DNA of 7,146 nucleotides from Clostridia bacterium (GTDB lineage Bacteria; Bacillota_A; Clostridia; Christensenellales; Aristaeellaceae): positions 1 through 7,146 of the forward strand of contig JAFQIF010000166.1 of the NCBI GenBank assembly GCA_017397695.1, given 5' to 3'. The stretch's first letter is position 1. Every line of letters starts with the position of its first letter. The notes below the pieces were generated by a model. That model ran no database searches. It was not told where the DNA came from and saw only the letters and a program-made list of their open reading frames with translations. Below, piece after piece: positions 6,068 to 7,146 of this stretch. Both the position numbers and the translations under genes were made by a program.

Positions 6068-6304
6068 CGATATGAAAAAGCGATGAAGCGGAATGAGCGC
6101 ATCGGCAAGACTTGCCAGAGCGAGCCGGGGATGGTGCAAGCCCGGCGGCGGGGATCGAAGCGCAGCCCTCCGAAGCAGCTTCCGGCGAGGAGCCGGCCGT
6201 ATGCCTGCGTTAAAGGCGAGAGAGGGTGTGCCGTAGGCATGCCAACCGGAGTGGTACCGCGAATCGCGTCTGTTCGTCCCCGGGACGGCAGGCGTTTTTT
6301 ATTT
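6068..6304 (+). promoter_or_regulatory. Alanine T-box riboswitch leader
   Basis: A T-box leader that binds tRNA-Ala and lets transcription continue into alaS when the tRNA is uncharged. The conserved T-box sequence is GGAGTGGTACCGCG (6248-6261). Within it TGGT (6252-6255) would pair with the ACCA end of tRNA, which fits the A discriminator base of tRNA-Ala. Stem I runs from about 6081 to 6183: GATGAAG near the base, AGAG at the AG-bulge position (6117-6120), and a distal hairpin CCGGG/CCCGG with loop GGTGCAAG. A lower helix pairs 6097-6104 with 6156-6163 (one A-A mismatch) and CGGA (6089-6092) with TCCG (6169-6172). This leaves GCC (6165-6167) in the specifier loop. GCG (6160-6162) is an alternative, and both are alanine codons. 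Stem III is ATGCCT/AGGCAT (6201-6206 with 6235-6240). The class is certain; the fold details were worked out by eye. Confidence 0.95.
6267..6304 (+). terminator. T-box-controlled terminator hairpin
   Basis: CGTCTG (6267-6272) pairs with CAGGCG (6289-6294), and CGTC (6275-6278) pairs with GACG (6284-6287), giving one long stem with a small internal bulge. TTTTTTATTT (6295-6304) follows. It lies immediately 3' of the T-box sequence, as expected for the terminator form that competes with the antiterminator. Confidence 0.9.
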
Positions 6305-6334
6305 ACCGATTATTTTAAGGAGAGAATTCAAGCT

Positions 6335-7146
6335 ATGAAGAAGATGACTTCCGGCGAGCTGCGCACGATGTGGCTCAATTTCTTCAAGAGCAAGGGCCAT
6401 GCTGTTATCCCCAGCGCCTCCGTCATTCCGGAGAATGATCCGACCGTGCTCTTCACCACCGCGGGCATGCATCCGCTGGTTCCGTATCTGCTGGGCAGCA
6501 AGCACCCGGCTGGCACCCGCCTCACCGACGTGCAGAAGTGCATCCGCACCGGTGATATCGACGAGGTCGGCGATGCTTCCCACCTGACCTTCTTCGAGAT
6601 GCTGGGCAACTGGTCCCTGGGCGATTACTTCAAGAAGGACATGATCGCCTGGTCCTGGGAGTTCCTCACCAGCGAGGAGTACCTGGGCCTGGATAAGGAT
6701 AAGCTGGCCTTCACCGTCTTCGAGGGCGAGGGCGATATCCCGCGCGATGAAGAGGCTGCCGGCTACTGGATGGAGCAGGGCGTGAAGCCGGAGAATATCT
6801 ACTTCCTCGGCCGCAAGCACAACTGGTGGGGCCCGGCGGGCCAGACCGGTCCGTGCGGTCCGGACACCGAGATGTTCATCATCCGCGATCAGGAGCCCTG
6901 CGGCCCGGATTGCTCCCCGGCCTGTTCCTGCGGCCGCTTCATGGAGATCTGGAACGACGTGTTCATGCAGTACAACAAGAACGCTGAGGGCCAGTATGTG
7001 CCGATGGAGAAGAAGAACGTCGATACCGGCATGGGCCTGGAGCGTACCGTCTGCACGCTGAACGGCTGCAAGTCCGTTTACGAGACCGATGCTTTCACCG
7101 GCATCCTCGCCAAGATTTCCGAGCTGTCCGGCAAGGGCTACGAGGA
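6335..7146 (+). CDS. alaS: Alanyl-tRNA synthetase, N-terminal part (runs off window)
   Basis: The first 270 residues of AlaRS, the cytoplasmic class II enzyme that charges tRNA-Ala with alanine. The catalytic core is visible: LFTTAGM (39-45), [14 protein letters not shown] (66-79), [17 protein letters not shown] (83-99), [10 protein letters not shown] (204-213), and motif 3 DTGMGLER (230-237). A cysteine cluster (C189, C193, C197, C199) sits before the EIWN segment. The text differs from the common bacterial form: [10 protein letters not shown] replaces the usual MNQF-type segment, and GNWSLGDYF replaces GNFSFGDYF. It resembles the variant I recall from some Firmicutes and candidate-phyla bacteria. 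The ATG at 6335 follows AAGGAGAG (6317-6324) by 10 bases; an ATG three codons later is too far from it. The T-box immediately upstream independently supports the alanine assignment. Editing and C-Ala regions lie beyond the window, so overall length is unknown. Confidence 0.96.
   Translation, partial: MKKMTSGELRTMWLNFFKSKGHAVIPSASVIPENDPTVLFTTAGMHPLVPYLLGSKHPAGTRLTDVQKCIRTGDIDEVGDASHLTFFEMLGNWSLGDYFKKDMIAWSWEFLTSEEYLGLDKDKLAFTVFEGEGDIPRDEEAAGYWMEQGVKPENIYFLGRKHNWWGPAGQTGPCGPDTEMFIIRDQEPCGPDCSPACSCGRFMEIWNDVFMQYNKNAEGQYVPMEKKNVDTGMGLERTVCTLNGCKSVYETDAFTGILAKISELSGKGYE

Noticed and set aside
6052..6240. 62-codon minus-strand frame over the T-box leader
   Set aside because: The bases are fully explained by the promoter and conserved T-box RNA structure, and the peptide shows nothing familiar.

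Overview
The window looks like chromosomal DNA from a fairly GC-rich Clostridia-type Firmicute (Bacillota). The evidence is strong AAGGAG/GGAGGAGG-type ribosome binding sites, near-consensus vegetative promoters, a T-box leader in front of alaS, and a secreted multi-repeat peptidoglycan-binding protein of the kind common in gut Clostridia. No mobile element, CRISPR array, tRNA or rRNA was found. The species cannot be named from this sequence.

Layout. Bases 1-64 hold nothing I can assign. A minus-strand iron-sulfur flavoprotein gene (128-760) ends at a hairpin terminator (65-108). Its promoter (797-826) faces away from the promoter (885-913) of a plus-strand sugar-phosphate nucleotidyltransferase-like gene (958-1866), which ends at a strong terminator (1879-1926). 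Next comes a SpoOB/DcuS-type sensor histidine kinase (about 1974-2939) with no response regulator beside it. A consensus promoter (2954-2982) and an 85-base leader with two small hairpins precede a 957-residue secreted protein (3074-5947). That protein has three SH3-like domains, six peptidoglycan-binding domains and a C-terminal His/Asp-rich domain of unclear function. A GNRA-loop terminator (5978-6020) closes it. A second consensus promoter (6033-6061) then drives an alanine T-box leader (about 6068-6304) and alaS (6335 to the window end, incomplete).

How the genes relate. Each gene appears to be its own transcription unit, with its own promoter or terminator; the kinase is the exception, with no clear promoter and no terminator before the next gene. 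The T-box and alaS form one self-regulating unit: uncharged tRNA-Ala would favour antitermination and raise AlaRS synthesis. The kinase next to the secreted wall-binding protein may be functionally linked to it, but this rests only on adjacency. The most interesting points are the unusual AlaRS sequence type, the unassigned C-terminal domain of the wall-binding protein, its alternating repeat pattern, and the possible alternative folds in its 5' leader.
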